A stretch of DNA of 64,000 bases from positions 1-64,000 of the forward strand of contig JAHBXV010000019.1 in the NCBI GenBank assembly GCA_019636285.1, in the 5' to 3' direction. The notes below the pieces were generated by a model. The model saw nothing but the letters and a program-made list of their open reading frames with translations. It ran no database searches and was not told the origin of the DNA. Within the stretch, counting starts at the first letter, position 1. Each line of letters starts with the position of its first letter. The position numbers and the translations under genes are program-made. This stretch comes from Planctomycetaceae bacterium (GTDB lineage Bacteria; Planctomycetota; Planctomycetia; Planctomycetales; Planctomycetaceae). Shown in pieces: positions 55,447-63,278 of the stretch.

Positions 55447-55500
55447 CTCACGTCTTCTCTGGCTCTCAGCTTTCAGCTTTCAGCTTTCCGCTCGATGCTG
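55447..55500. repeat. CTTTCAGCTTTCAGC word-mosaic
   Basis: CTCAGCTTTCAGCTTTCAGC followed by TTTCCGCTCGATGC. The words match those near 56920 and 58280. It fills the gap between the holin-like and connector genes. Confidence 0.65.
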
Positions 55501-55504
55501 CTCT

Positions 55505-55753
55505 TCACGCTCCGAACCGCCTGAGCCACGCCGTAAACAGCGACCCCAGCACGAACGTCGCCACCGCCACCAGCGGCGTCAGGCCGTGACGCCACTGTTC
55601 GAGCGTTCGCAGCCGCGTTTCATGATCGGCTGACACCCGCACCAGTCCGTCGACCGCTACCCGCACGGCCTCCAGGCCAATGTTCACTTCCTGCAGCGAT
55701 TGCAGAATCCGATCCAATCGCTGATCGGTCGTTCCCGGTTCTCCCTGGCTCAT
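55505..55753 (-). CDS. XhlA/holin-like protein
   Basis: 82 residues. A coiled-coil N-terminal half (DQRLDRILQSLQEVNIGLEA, RLRTLEQWRHG) is followed by one transmembrane helix, TPLVAVATFVLGSLFTAWL, and a basic end (RRFGA). This is the architecture of XhlA-type hemolysin/holin accessory proteins. Start overlaps the stop of the upstream gene (ATGA). No endolysin gene is visible nearby. Confidence 0.65.
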   Translation of the reverse strand: MSQGEPGTTDQRLDRILQSLQEVNIGLEAVRVAVDGLVRVSADHETRLRTLEQWRHGLTPLVAVATFVLGSLFTAWLRRFGA

Positions 55754-56031
55754 CGACCCGGCTCCTCACATTCGCAATCGGCCTGTGTCACCACCCACGC
55801 CGGAGCCCCTGCCAGCAACTGCTGATAATGCGTCCTCGCTTCCAGCAGCGCTCGCAGATTCGCCGCGCGATCGGTCTGAGGTCCGCCACCTCCCCCATAC
55901 TTGAGTGCCGACAGCTTCCCGTCTCGCAATAGGTTCAAAACATCCAGATCGATCTGCGCCAGTATCCCGCGAATCTGCGCCTCGCTCGGACTCGCCCCCG
56001 ACACGCCGCTCATGTCCGTCAAGTCACTCAT
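55750..56031 (-). CDS. Small phage-cluster protein, possible connector
   Basis: 93 residues. EAQIRGILAQIDLDVLNLLR is followed by a Gly-rich linker (KYGGGGGPQTD) and a helix LRALLEARTHYQQLLAG, ending in a Cys-containing tail (TQADCECEEPGR). It faintly recalls gpW-like head-tail joining proteins (helix with R..Y..L). Function not certain. It is coupled with the holin-like gene. Confidence 0.6.
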   Translation of the reverse strand: MSDLTDMSGVSGASPSEAQIRGILAQIDLDVLNLLRDGKLSALKYGGGGGPQTDRAANLRALLEARTHYQQLLAGAPAWVVTQADCECEEPGR

Positions 56032-56163
56032 CGGAGATAGTTCCTAATTTGGAACGAAGCGTGCGCAGGTAACCCGAAGCGTCAGCGAGAGCGAAAAAAC
56101 ATAAAACCCTCACTGACGCTTCGGGTTACTGAATACGTCTCGCAGGATATGACCCGATAACCG
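56032..56163. repeat. GTAACCCGAAGCGTCAGCGA dyad copy
   Basis: The left arm GGTAACCCGAAGCGTCAGCG (about 56070) and the inverse arm CACTGACGCTTCGGGTTACT (about 56108-56129) surround AGAGCGAAAAAACATAAAA. It is the third copy of the dyad at 41987 and 54004. No gene. Confidence 0.75.
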
Positions 56164-56358
56164 TCACCGTTCACCGACTCGCGCCGCCGCTTCTTCCTTC
56201 AGCCGCAACCGCTCATACCCCAGCCACCGCAGTTGATCGGCCCGCGTCGCCGCATCGAATTCGGCCTCGCGCAGCGCGAGCCGTTCGCAGACTCGCAGCA
56301 CCAGGTATCCCAGTGTCCGCGGTCCGGTCAGCTCGTCGCCCAGCCGTCCCCCTCCGGG
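56164..56358 (-). CDS. Candidate -1 frameshift extension of the chaperone-like gene
   Basis: The frame -1 to the upstream gene is open from the slippery site at 56364-56358 to a TGA at 56166-56164, giving 64 further residues: PGGGRLGDELTGPRTLGYLV..., DAATRADQLRWLGYERLRL, and a charged end KEEAAARVGER. There is no ATG in it. A GTG (residue L-V-L) could start a shorter protein. If the ribosome shifts at T_TTT_TTC, a fusion of about 231 residues is made, like the G/GT pair of tailed phages. Confidence 0.55.
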   Translation of the reverse strand, partial: PGGGRLGDELTGPRTLGYLVLRVCERLALREAEFDAATRADQLRWLGYERLRLKEEAAARVGER

Positions 56359-56858
56359 AAAAAAAGCCGTTCCGACTCCGCGAGCGTCTGTTCACCCAGA
56401 TGACTCAGCCGGCAGACCTCACCGCACAGCCACGCCAGGTCCCCGGCCGTCCACCCGGCTCGTTCCATCTCGGCGAACACGCCATCCGCATACGCACACC
56501 AGTCGGGGGGCGAACCGAGCACGGTCTCGAAGACCACATTCGGATCCCCCTTCAGCGCCTCGACAATCGCCAGCACCGACACCCGCTGGTGATACTCCTC
56601 CAGTGCCGCCCGAAAACCAGGCTCCTGCTCATCCGCGCTGACCACCGCGAGCCCATCCGCATGACGCAGCGGCTTCCCCTGCGCATCACGCGCTACCTTC
56701 AGCGGCGCGACAGGGGGCACCACCCCCAACCCGCGCAGCCGCCGCGAAAACCCCAGCGGCAAAGCCTGCAACGTCAACTCCGCCCCCCGACCATCCCGCC
56801 GAGGCAAGCGAACTCGAAGACGCTCCAGGCCAGCGTTCGTACAACCAGCGATCTTCAT
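56328..56858 (-). CDS. Tail-assembly-chaperone-like protein
   Basis: 176 residues from ATG at 56858, after GGAGCCTGCACCA. Segments: LERLRVRLPRRDGRGAELTL, YHQRVSVLAIVEALKGDPNV, YADGVFAEMERAGWTAGDLA, CRLSHLGEQTLAESERLFFP. Small acidic helical proteins like this serve as tail assembly chaperones. Codons 165-167 are CTT TTT TTC, and a -1 shift here leads into the extension at 56358-56164. The location after the capsid gene, instead of before the tape measure, is unusual. Confidence 0.65.
   Translation of the reverse strand: MKIAGCTNAGLERLRVRLPRRDGRGAELTLQALPLGFSRRLRGLGVVPPVAPLKVARDAQGKPLRHADGLAVVSADEQEPGFRAALEEYHQRVSVLAIVEALKGDPNVVFETVLGSPPDWCAYADGVFAEMERAGWTAGDLAWLCGEVCRLSHLGEQTLAESERLFFPEGDGWATS
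56358..56364 (-). promoter_or_regulatory. T_TTT_TTC slippery heptamer
   Basis: On the minus strand the sequence GGCTTTTTTTCCCGGAGGGG fits X_XXY_YYZ in the zero frame (codons TTT TTC at 56363-56358). GGAGGGGGACGG directly after it is SD-like and GC-rich and could help stall the ribosome. It joins two long open frames. A sequencing slip in the seven-T run is the main alternative. Confidence 0.55.
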
Positions 56859-56865
56859 TGGTGCA

Positions 56866-56970
56866 GGCTCCAGAAGCCGCCAGCTACCAGCAGCCAGCGA
56901 AGAAGGGATCAACGATCAGCTTCAGCTTTCTGCTTTTCTCTCGACCCTCGACACTCGTCTCTCGACCATC
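56866..56970. repeat. Three-part word-mosaic upstream of the chaperone-like gene
   Basis: GCCAGCTACCAGCAGCCAGC, then GAAGAAGGGATCAACGATCA, then TCTCTCGACCCTCGACACTC. It has the same order of word types as at 53275 and 58190. Confidence 0.7.
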
Positions 56971-58167
56971 TCACGCGCCATCCACCTTCGTCACGAACGC
57001 CGTATCCACCGCGCTCACGCCGCCGTAGTAGCGCACTTTGACTCGCAGCACGACGTCGCGGTCGAACGCGCTTTCGCTCTCGGCTTTCTGCAAGAAGGTC
57101 TGCACCGGCCAGATTTCCGACCAGACGAACTGCCGGCGAAAGTCCCCCACATACCAGTCGTTGGCAGCCTGACCACCCTGTTCATCGACAAACGGGCTCG
57201 ACAGCACTTCCAGGAGGCCCTGCACCGGGTTCGCGAACCGCGTTTCCTGGGCGTCGTTGGTCACCGTGATCTCGGTCGAATGGATCACGCTGCGGGCCAC
57301 CCCCCTCAATCGCTCCGGCACCAGCAGTTGCCGCGCCGGCGCGACGATCGGCCGCTGCGTTCCATCAACCCGGTCGTCCTTCACTTCCGTTGCCCGGTAG
57401 TGCAGGGCCGCGTCGATGTCGGTCCAGTCGACCAGTGGAATTGCCGTCGCGAAGCCCGGCGAAGTCGTGTTCCCCGCACCAATCCAGTTACGATGCGCGC
57501 CGCTTGTCGCGTACAGCGCCGTTCCGGCCCCGTTCGGCCGATAGACGAATTTGCCCGTCGTCGCGTCGGCGTCGGTCACCGCCCGCACGATCGTCCGTTC
57601 TCGCTCCTGCCGCAGATAGAACCCGAGCGCCATTGCCCGGCGGTTGATCTCTCCGGTCTGGTCGAAGCCGATCAGCTCTTCGTTAATCGACAGAATCCGA
57701 CCCTGCTTGGTCTCTTCCGTGCTCACCCACTTTTCGCCGAAGGTACTTTCCTCGTAAGGATGCCCTTCCGCCACGTCGGTCGGCCCCGACAGCGCCCGAT
57801 ACCCGGCGATCTTCGCCCCGCGCACGCGGCTCGACATCACGGTCACCAGCTTGTCGCCGATGAACCCCGCGTCGTCCTCGTACCCTTCGATCACCTTCCG
57901 GGCGATCAGTTCCCCCGTCACCACCTGGAACAGGTTCGTTCCCACGCCGGGGTTCGATTCCTGCAGCAGCGCCGGCACGGCTGTGCTCTCCGGCGTCCAA
58001 CTCCGCAGCCGCCGCAATTCGGGCAACACGCCGCACGCCTCCGCCAGCTCGTAATAGCTGACGTCATCCACCTTCAGCTCCCCCTCGTTCAAGAGCTGGC
58101 AAACCTTCCGATAAAATCCCTCCGCCCCAAGGGATTCAATCAATCCCGAAACGCCTACGGTCTGCAT
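56971..58167 (-). CDS. Major capsid protein
   Basis: 398 residues from ATG at 58167, after GGAGAACAACACAT. The N-terminal arm (FYRKVCQLLNEGELKVDDVS) is followed by an HK97-like body: VMSSRVRGAKIAGYRALSG, STEETKQGRILSINEELIG, FYLRQERERTIVRAVTDADA, RQLLVPERLRGVARSVI, and NDWYVGDFRRQFVWSEIWPV, ending VLRVKVRYYGGVSAVD. Size and place after the protease and decoration genes agree. Since the protease is a separate gene, the capsid may be cleaved at its N-terminus. Confidence 0.85.
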   Translation of the reverse strand: MQTVGVSGLIESLGAEGFYRKVCQLLNEGELKVDDVSYYELAEACGVLPELRRLRSWTPESTAVPALLQESNPGVGTNLFQVVTGELIARKVIEGYEDDAGFIGDKLVTVMSSRVRGAKIAGYRALSGPTDVAEGHPYEESTFGEKWVSTEETKQGRILSINEELIGFDQTGEINRRAMALGFYLRQERERTIVRAVTDADATTGKFVYRPNGAGTALYATSGAHRNWIGAGNTTSPGFATAIPLVDWTDIDAALHYRATEVKDDRVDGTQRPIVAPARQLLVPERLRGVARSVIHSTEITVTNDAQETRFANPVQGLLEVLSSPFVDEQGGQAANDWYVGDFRRQFVWSEIWPVQTFLQKAESESAFDRDVVLRVKVRYYGGVSAVDTAFVTKVDGA

Positions 58168-58189
58168 ATGTGTTGTTCTCCAATTTGAC

Positions 58190-58320
58190 TTGAGCAGCCA
58201 GCCGCGAGCCACCAGCGGCCAGCGAAGAAGGGATCAGAACTCAGGGATCAGCTATCAGGAATCAGCAGTCAGCTTTCAGTTTCTTGCTCGACTCTCGACT
58301 CTGGACACTCGACTTTTCCA
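58190..58320. repeat. Three-part word-mosaic upstream of the capsid gene
   Basis: GCAGCCAGCCGCGAGCCACC, then GGGATCAGCTATCAGGAATC and CAGCAGTCAGCTTTCAG, then CTCGACTCTCGACTCTGGAC. It is the longest of the mosaics in this window. Confidence 0.7.
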
Positions 58321-58324
58321 GCCC

Positions 58325-58804
58325 TCATCCCAACGCTGCATTCACGTTCGCCGATGCCACATGAAAGGCCGAGGCGAACTGCACGCGCAATGTGGCACTT
58401 GTCGTGGCCCGGTACTCTGCCGCCCGCGCGATGGCTGCCGCTGCCGTCCCAATTTTCATCAGTTGCTGGTCGACCAGTGCATCGCTCGCGTTGTCCGGCC
58501 CGAGCAGATTCCCCACCTCGAAGGTCGACGGATCGACATCGAACTCATAGACCGACAGCGGACTCAGATCGACGGAAATATCGGCCGTCTCTCCGACTCG
58601 CGACGACTGCTGCGCGACCCCCAGAAAGACCGCCGCGAACGCTCCCTGCGTTGTCGCCAGGTTCGTGTCCCATGCGAACGCCGAAGCCGGCTTCACGTCG
58701 TCGCCGTCCAGGTACACGAGGTCACCCGCTTCGATCTCGGTCGCGCTATCAACCCGCAACCGATGCAACTCCACCTGCCCGCTCCGAAACCGCATTCCCG
58801 CCAT
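58325..58804 (-). CDS. Head decoration-like protein
   Basis: 159 residues from ATG at 58804 after GGGGGACTCG. RVDSATEIEAGDLVYLDGDD and FLGVAQQSSRVGETADISVD resemble DUF2190-type and other small head decoration proteins. VGNLLGPDNASDALVDQQLM and an Ala-rich end follow. It lies directly before the capsid gene in transcription order. Confidence 0.75.
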   Translation of the reverse strand: MAGMRFRSGQVELHRLRVDSATEIEAGDLVYLDGDDVKPASAFAWDTNLATTQGAFAAVFLGVAQQSSRVGETADISVDLSPLSVYEFDVDPSTFEVGNLLGPDNASDALVDQQLMKIGTAAAAIARAAEYRATTSATLRVQFASAFHVASANVNAALG

Positions 58805-58842
58805 CGAGTCCCCCCATCGCAAGTTGATTTCTGACGTCATAC

Positions 58843-58866
58843 GTGTGCCACTGGCTATGCCAGTGC
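58843..58866. repeat. GTGTGCCACTGGC single arm
   Basis: GTGTGCCACTGGCTATGCCA, then GTGC, fills the 67-base gap between protease and decoration genes. Its inverse partner is not present here. Confidence 0.75.
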
Positions 58867-58871
58867 TATCT

Positions 58872-59723
58872 TCAATTCACCGCTCGCCCGCGTAACACCC
58901 GCGCGATCCAGCGGTCGTCCGTCGCCCCCTCCCGGCCGCGTCCCAAACTGGCCGGCACGCGCGCCGCCAACCGTCGTCCCAGTTCCGCGCGCTCCGCAAT
59001 CAACTCGCGCCGCTTTCCGTCATCGGCCGCTGCAAGCTGTCGCCGAAACCCTTCCGTCACCAACTCCGCGGGCAACCCGGCTGCCGTCAGTAGCCGTGTG
59101 ACCTCCACTTCGGCCTGTCGGTCACGCTCGTCCGCCTGCAACCTCGCACACTGCGCTTCCAGCACTTGCCGCTCGGCCCGCAGATCCGTGACCTCACGCC
59201 GCAATTCCTCGACGGTCGCGCTCTCGCCGTCGTCATCGAACTGCTCGCGAAACCCCCGCGTCGTCGCCGGAAAGACCACCGCGTCGACACTCACGACATC
59301 GTGGATCCGTTCAACTTGCCCACCCGCCGCGGCTCGTTCCGCGAGCACCACATGGCTCATCCCCACCGCCGGACTGTCGCTCTCCAGAATCGCCAGAAAC
59401 GTCCGACCCGCCTCGGTGTCGAGCACGCGAATGTCGCCCCGCAGCCGTCCGTCTTCGTAACGCGCCTCCTGCACTGTCCCGACCAGGTCCCGAGCGCTCC
59501 GCTCATAGGGTCGTGCTCCCCGCGCCGCGTGATCCAGAAAGACCGGCTTCCCCGCATACAGCACGGCCGCCGCTCGCAGTGTGTCTGCCCCATAGCGATG
59601 CCCGTTCTTCGACACATCGCCACTCAGCACGACATCCGTCACCATCCGTCCGGCGAGATCAACTCGCGTCGTTTCCGTCCGCCAGTCGACCACCTGTTCA
59701 ACGACGGGTTCCAGTTCCGCCAT
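58872..59723 (-). CDS. Prohead protease with C-terminal scaffold region
   Basis: 283 residues from ATG at 59723 after GAAAGGAAAGCAC. The first 155 residues match phage prohead core proteases: SKNGHRYGADTLRAAAVLYA, GKPVFLDHAARG (His), SDSPAVGMSHVVLAE (Ser). A long coiled coil follows (VEELRREVTDLRAERQVLEA), then a basic tail, as in proteins that join protease and scaffold. It acts inside the procapsid. Confidence 0.85.
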   Translation of the reverse strand: MAELEPVVEQVVDWRTETTRVDLAGRMVTDVVLSGDVSKNGHRYGADTLRAAAVLYAGKPVFLDHAARGARPYERSARDLVGTVQEARYEDGRLRGDIRVLDTEAGRTFLAILESDSPAVGMSHVVLAERAAAGGQVERIHDVVSVDAVVFPATTRGFREQFDDDGESATVEELRREVTDLRAERQVLEAQCARLQADERDRQAEVEVTRLLTAAGLPAELVTEGFRRQLAAADDGKRRELIAERAELGRRLAARVPASLGRGREGATDDRWIARVLRGRAVN

Positions 59724-59775
59724 GTGCTTTCCTTTCAAGTGACTTGTACGAGCGCTTCGTCGTCGTCGACTCTTC

Positions 59776-59852
59776 GTGTGCCACTGGCTCCGCCAGTGCG
59801 CCAGAATGTCTTTGGCGATCAGTAAGAGGCACTGGCAGAGCCAGTGGCACCC
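59776..59852. repeat. GTGCCACTGGC dyad copy
   Basis: The left arm GTGTGCCACTGGCTCCGCCA and the right arm GGCACTGGCAGAGCCAGTGG lie about 35 bases apart in the gap between protease gene and the 59880 gene. Confidence 0.75.
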
Positions 59853-59879
59853 GCCAATAACTATCGAATGGATACCGCA

Positions 59880-60254
59880 CTAGACGGAATCGCACTTAGC
59901 CTGCACGATTACCGTGCCGCCGTCCGCCAGCCAGCGCGCCAGTCGAACACGCGTCCGTTCAATCACCGCTTCCGTCGCCCCCATCAGTCGCGACAGCCAC
60001 CACACCAGCCGCCAGGGCACCGGCACATACAGCCCCGCCCCGTTTCGTAGCGGCACCGGTCGCCGTGCGAAGACGCTCTCCTTCCGCTGCCGCTCCACGC
60101 ATCGGGCCAGCGGCTGAACCAGCCGCGTTCGCTCATCGAGCGGTTTCTCCAGCCAGTCGAGCACCAGCGAAACTTCGCCTTCGGTCGCGGGATGTGTAAT
60201 CGCATCGGGATGGCCCGCCTGTTCATACACCAGCCACAGCAATCGCCCCTTCAT
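59880..60254 (-). CDS. Hypothetical phage-cluster protein
   Basis: 124 residues from ATG at 60254, overlapping the portal stop as ATGA. KGRLLWLVYEQAGHPDAITH, TRLVQPLARCVERQRKESVF, VPVPWRLVWWLSRLMGATEA, then a basic helix. No family recognised. Translational coupling to portal suggests a role in head assembly. Confidence 0.7.
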   Translation of the reverse strand: MKGRLLWLVYEQAGHPDAITHPATEGEVSLVLDWLEKPLDERTRLVQPLARCVERQRKESVFARRPVPLRNGAGLYVPVPWRLVWWLSRLMGATEAVIERTRVRLARWLADGGTVIVQAKCDSV

Positions 60255-61645
60255 GAAGGCCCTCCTTCCGCTCGCTGTGATTCGGATTCGCGGTTCCACT
60301 CCCGCCGCATGGCTTCCGGATCGGCTGAATCCCGCCGCGCCACCTCGGCTCGGCTCAGCACCCCCGCTTCGATCAGCCGGACATCCGCCAGCCGTTCACG
60401 CGGTCGATCGCGATTCACCAGTTGCGGGAACGACCATTGCGCGACGTGCTTCTCGAGGAAGTCTTCCGGCAGCAGTCCCTGTCGGATCGCTTCCCCCATC
60501 ACCCATCGCCACAGCCGTTCGAACTCGCCCGCGAAGAACTGCTGTTCGCTTTCGAACAGCTTCACCGCCGGTCCCTCCGCGACCATTGTCGACGCATAGT
60601 TCCCATTGCTCGCGTCGGCACTCAGCATGAATTCGGGAACGCCCGCCCCGGCGGCGATCGATAGCAGCACCATTCGTCCCAGCGGCACCGCGTCGCCAAA
60701 ATTCGTATCGGGCTGCAGGAATTGCAGATCGGTCCCTTGCGACGTCGTGATGATCGAGCCGGGTTGATAGCGTTCGCGGCCCGTTCCCTGCCGATCGCGA
60801 TGACTCGCCGCTCCATCCGCGATCCCGCTGACAGTCGTGGGTGATCCCTGCACACGCCGCCACAAAACAATCGAGGCCTGGAGCTTCCGGGCCTGAAGTT
60901 CCGTCTCCAGCCACCGCTCATAACAGGCCAGCGCGTCCAACACCGACGCGAAGATCGTCACGCCCCGCTTCTCGTTCGTGTCGGCTCCCAGTCGCGTGTG
61001 CAGCATCTCATTGGCGGGCACCGTCTCCAGCAGTTCGCCCGTCTCGCTTTTCAGCCGCACATAGCCACGCACGCTCTCGACATCGTCCGCGTCGGTCAAA
61101 ATCCCCTGCGTGTCCGGCTCGTCTCGGGTCGGTCCGATCGCTTCCGGATCGACGAACCGCACCGTCGGCGGCCACGACGCCGTGGGATACAGCCGCAGGA
61201 ACGACTCACCATCCCGCCAGGCCCGTCGGGCATATTCCCGAAAACTGAAGTGATCCCGGTTCGCCCGCAGAAACTCATCCCACAACCCGCGCGCGATCTC
61301 GGCTTCGCTCGACGATGTCGTCTCCATCCCCGCACGCGGCACCGGTGTCAATCGCAGACCCGGACCCGTCACGTAGACTTCGAATAGTCTTAGCAGGTTT
61401 CGGGCATACGGGTTCCCCTGCACCAGCCGCCGCGCCCGGTCGCGCAGCTCTTCTCGACGACTTCCATCGATGGCGTTCTTGCCTGCACCGGCGAGCATCC
61501 AGCCAGCCACGTCATCGGCAACCGGAGTAGGACCGCGCTGCTCCAGCATTTCGAGCACGCGCTGTTGCATCACGCGTTCCGACTTCGCCTTCAGCCGCGC
61601 CGTGGTCCATTTGTCCCAGAGGTAATCGAGCATCCGCGACCCCAT
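60251..61645 (-). CDS. Phage portal protein (lambda-like family)
   Basis: 464 residues from ATG at 61645 (another at 61633). LVQGNPYARNLLRLFEVYVT with GPGLRLTP is typical of portal proteins. Further: RAWRDGESFLRLYP, ANEMLHTRLGADTNEKRGVT, SIAAGAGVPEFMLSADASNG, and a charged C-terminus. It forms the DNA entry ring of the capsid. The promoter side holds a CAAAACCCGGTTGGCG element. Confidence 0.87.
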   Translation of the reverse strand: MGSRMLDYLWDKWTTARLKAKSERVMQQRVLEMLEQRGPTPVADDVAGWMLAGAGKNAIDGSRREELRDRARRLVQGNPYARNLLRLFEVYVTGPGLRLTPVPRAGMETTSSSEAEIARGLWDEFLRANRDHFSFREYARRAWRDGESFLRLYPTASWPPTVRFVDPEAIGPTRDEPDTQGILTDADDVESVRGYVRLKSETGELLETVPANEMLHTRLGADTNEKRGVTIFASVLDALACYERWLETELQARKLQASIVLWRRVQGSPTTVSGIADGAASHRDRQGTGRERYQPGSIITTSQGTDLQFLQPDTNFGDAVPLGRMVLLSIAAGAGVPEFMLSADASNGNYASTMVAEGPAVKLFESEQQFFAGEFERLWRWVMGEAIRQGLLPEDFLEKHVAQWSFPQLVNRDRPRERLADVRLIEAGVLSRAEVARRDSADPEAMRREWNRESESQRAEGGPS

Positions 61646-61655
61646 TGGAGATTGC

Positions 61656-61733
61656 GTCAAAACCCGGTTGGCGTGTTCCGTGCCTCCGGAGTCCCGGTAT
61701 CGGATCTGTCGTCCAGAGGGTTTTGACGCAGCA
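61656..61733. repeat. CAAAACCCGGTTGGCG...CCAGAGGGTTTTGACG element
   Basis: An element of about 78 bases bounded by TCAAAACCCGGTTGGCG and CCAGAGGGTTTTGACG, whose ends are partly inverse (CAAAACC / GGTTTTG). The other copy is at 41903-41972 between glycosyltransferase and methyltransferase genes. Boundaries agree but the interiors differ. Confidence 0.7.
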
Positions 61734-61790
61734 AGACGGCATTCACTGGTCTCTCACCCCAACGCGAGTCGGTGCGCGAAAATCTCCAGC

Positions 61791-63278
61791 TCACTGCAAA
61801 AGGCCTTCGGTCACGTCGATCCACTCCCCCTGAAATCCCGCCAGCACCCCTTCCAGGCAAGCCGCTCCCAGCGCGAAGGCCCGATCGTCATGGCTCCCTA
61901 CCTCGCGACGATGATCGATCCGCACGCGACCACTCGCCGCCTGACGCAGCACCAGGCTCGCCAGCTCCGTTTCGAGATCGTCCCGCGCTTCACATTCCGG
62001 CAATTGACCGCACCCGGCTGGCCAGCGAATCTTCCGCTCGACAATCAGGTTCCGCAGCGTCAATGCGAGCGCATGGTTTCCCGCCCCGGCCGCGAAGGCG
62101 AAACGCTTCAAGTCATGCCGCGCGCCCAACCGCTGGATCGTCCCCAGGAGTTGGTATTCATCCACCACGAACCGCACGTTCGCGAACGCTCTTGCCGTCT
62201 CGGCGATCCAGTCCTCGACCCATTGCACGGGCACCGGTCTGTCCGGCGTGGGAACCGCGACGTCCATCCGGTCGACAACCAAATGGTCTCCCTCGACATG
62301 CAGCACGACCCCCACCGTCCGGTCATGTTTCTCCGCATAGTCGATCGCCGCGAAGTAAAAACGATCGGGGCGACCACGGCTGATCTCGCACAGCCCGTCG
62401 TCCCGGCACGCCTCCGCTTCGGCCAGCGTCACGAACTCACCGTCCGAATGTTGCCAGCGGTTTTCCCACAGCCGTGCGAAGACCGCCGGCGGCAACAGTC
62501 GTCGTTGCTCGTCCAGGGCAGCGGCATCGATCCACGGCGCCTGCGAACCTGCCAGCGACGAGAAGTGCCAGCCGGGCGAAGCACGTGCCGCTTCACGCGC
62601 CTGCCACTGCCAGCCCTGGCCCACCCCGGCATTCGTCAGCACGGCCAGTACGCAGTCCGGTTTCTTCGCCGCGCTGGAAAGCAGCGAATACCACAAGTCC
62701 GGCCGCTCCCAATGGCACAGCTCGTCGCAGATTACAAAGTCCGGAAGCTGCCCGTACGAACTCGCGACATCCGACGACAGCACATCCAGACGGCTGCCCG
62801 TTTTCACATTCACCAGGCTGTCGCGCAGGCCCTTCAGATCGTCGCACAGCTCCGGGTTGCTGGCGATCAAATCATTCGCCGCTCGCAGAATCAGCGCTCC
62901 CTGTTCGCGATCGGCTGCCGCAGCCAGACCCTGCACGCGCGACCGCGCATGCTTCAAGACCCACGTCAGCTGCACCGCCATGTCGGTCGTCTTCGAGTGA
63001 CCACGCGGCCGCTCGATCCACGCCCGGCGGACTTTTGGCGCATCCGACATCGGCGATCGACCTGCCAGCCGCATCCACGCCGCATCCAGCGCTTCCAGAT
63101 CGCGAAGCTGCCACGCTTCCAGAAGGTCCCGCAATGGCCGATCGTCATGACGCGACAACCTTGCGACCGCGCGAAATCCCTCGGGGCTGCTGGCCGCGCG
63201 ACGACGACGCAGCTCATCCGTCAGCTGGTTCTTCCACGTCGACTCCCTCTGCCCGGCACGCCTCAGCCAGTTCCGCAT
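61791..63278 (-). CDS. Terminase large subunit
   Basis: 495 residues. The ATPase half has a Walker A-like RPRGHSKTTD (about 92-101) and Walker B LPDFVICDELCHWE (about 176-189). The nuclease half has FAAIDYAEKHDRTVGVV (about 310) and VRFVVDEYQL (about 365). It packages DNA into the head. The start overlaps the small terminase gene by about 65 bases. The length is normal for compact terminases. Confidence 0.9.
   Translation of the reverse strand: MRNWLRRAGQRESTWKNQLTDELRRRRAASSPEGFRAVARLSRHDDRPLRDLLEAWQLRDLEALDAAWMRLAGRSPMSDAPKVRRAWIERPRGHSKTTDMAVQLTWVLKHARSRVQGLAAAADREQGALILRAANDLIASNPELCDDLKGLRDSLVNVKTGSRLDVLSSDVASSYGQLPDFVICDELCHWERPDLWYSLLSSAAKKPDCVLAVLTNAGVGQGWQWQAREAARASPGWHFSSLAGSQAPWIDAAALDEQRRLLPPAVFARLWENRWQHSDGEFVTLAEAEACRDDGLCEISRGRPDRFYFAAIDYAEKHDRTVGVVLHVEGDHLVVDRMDVAVPTPDRPVPVQWVEDWIAETARAFANVRFVVDEYQLLGTIQRLGARHDLKRFAFAAGAGNHALALTLRNLIVERKIRWPAGCGQLPECEARDDLETELASLVLRQAASGRVRIDHRREVGSHDDRAFALGAACLEGVLAGFQGEWIDVTEGLLQ

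Noticed and set aside
53275-58320. CRISPR array from the repeated short words in the phage cluster gaps
   Set aside because: Words are degenerate, adjacent and without equal-length spacers, and no cas gene is present.
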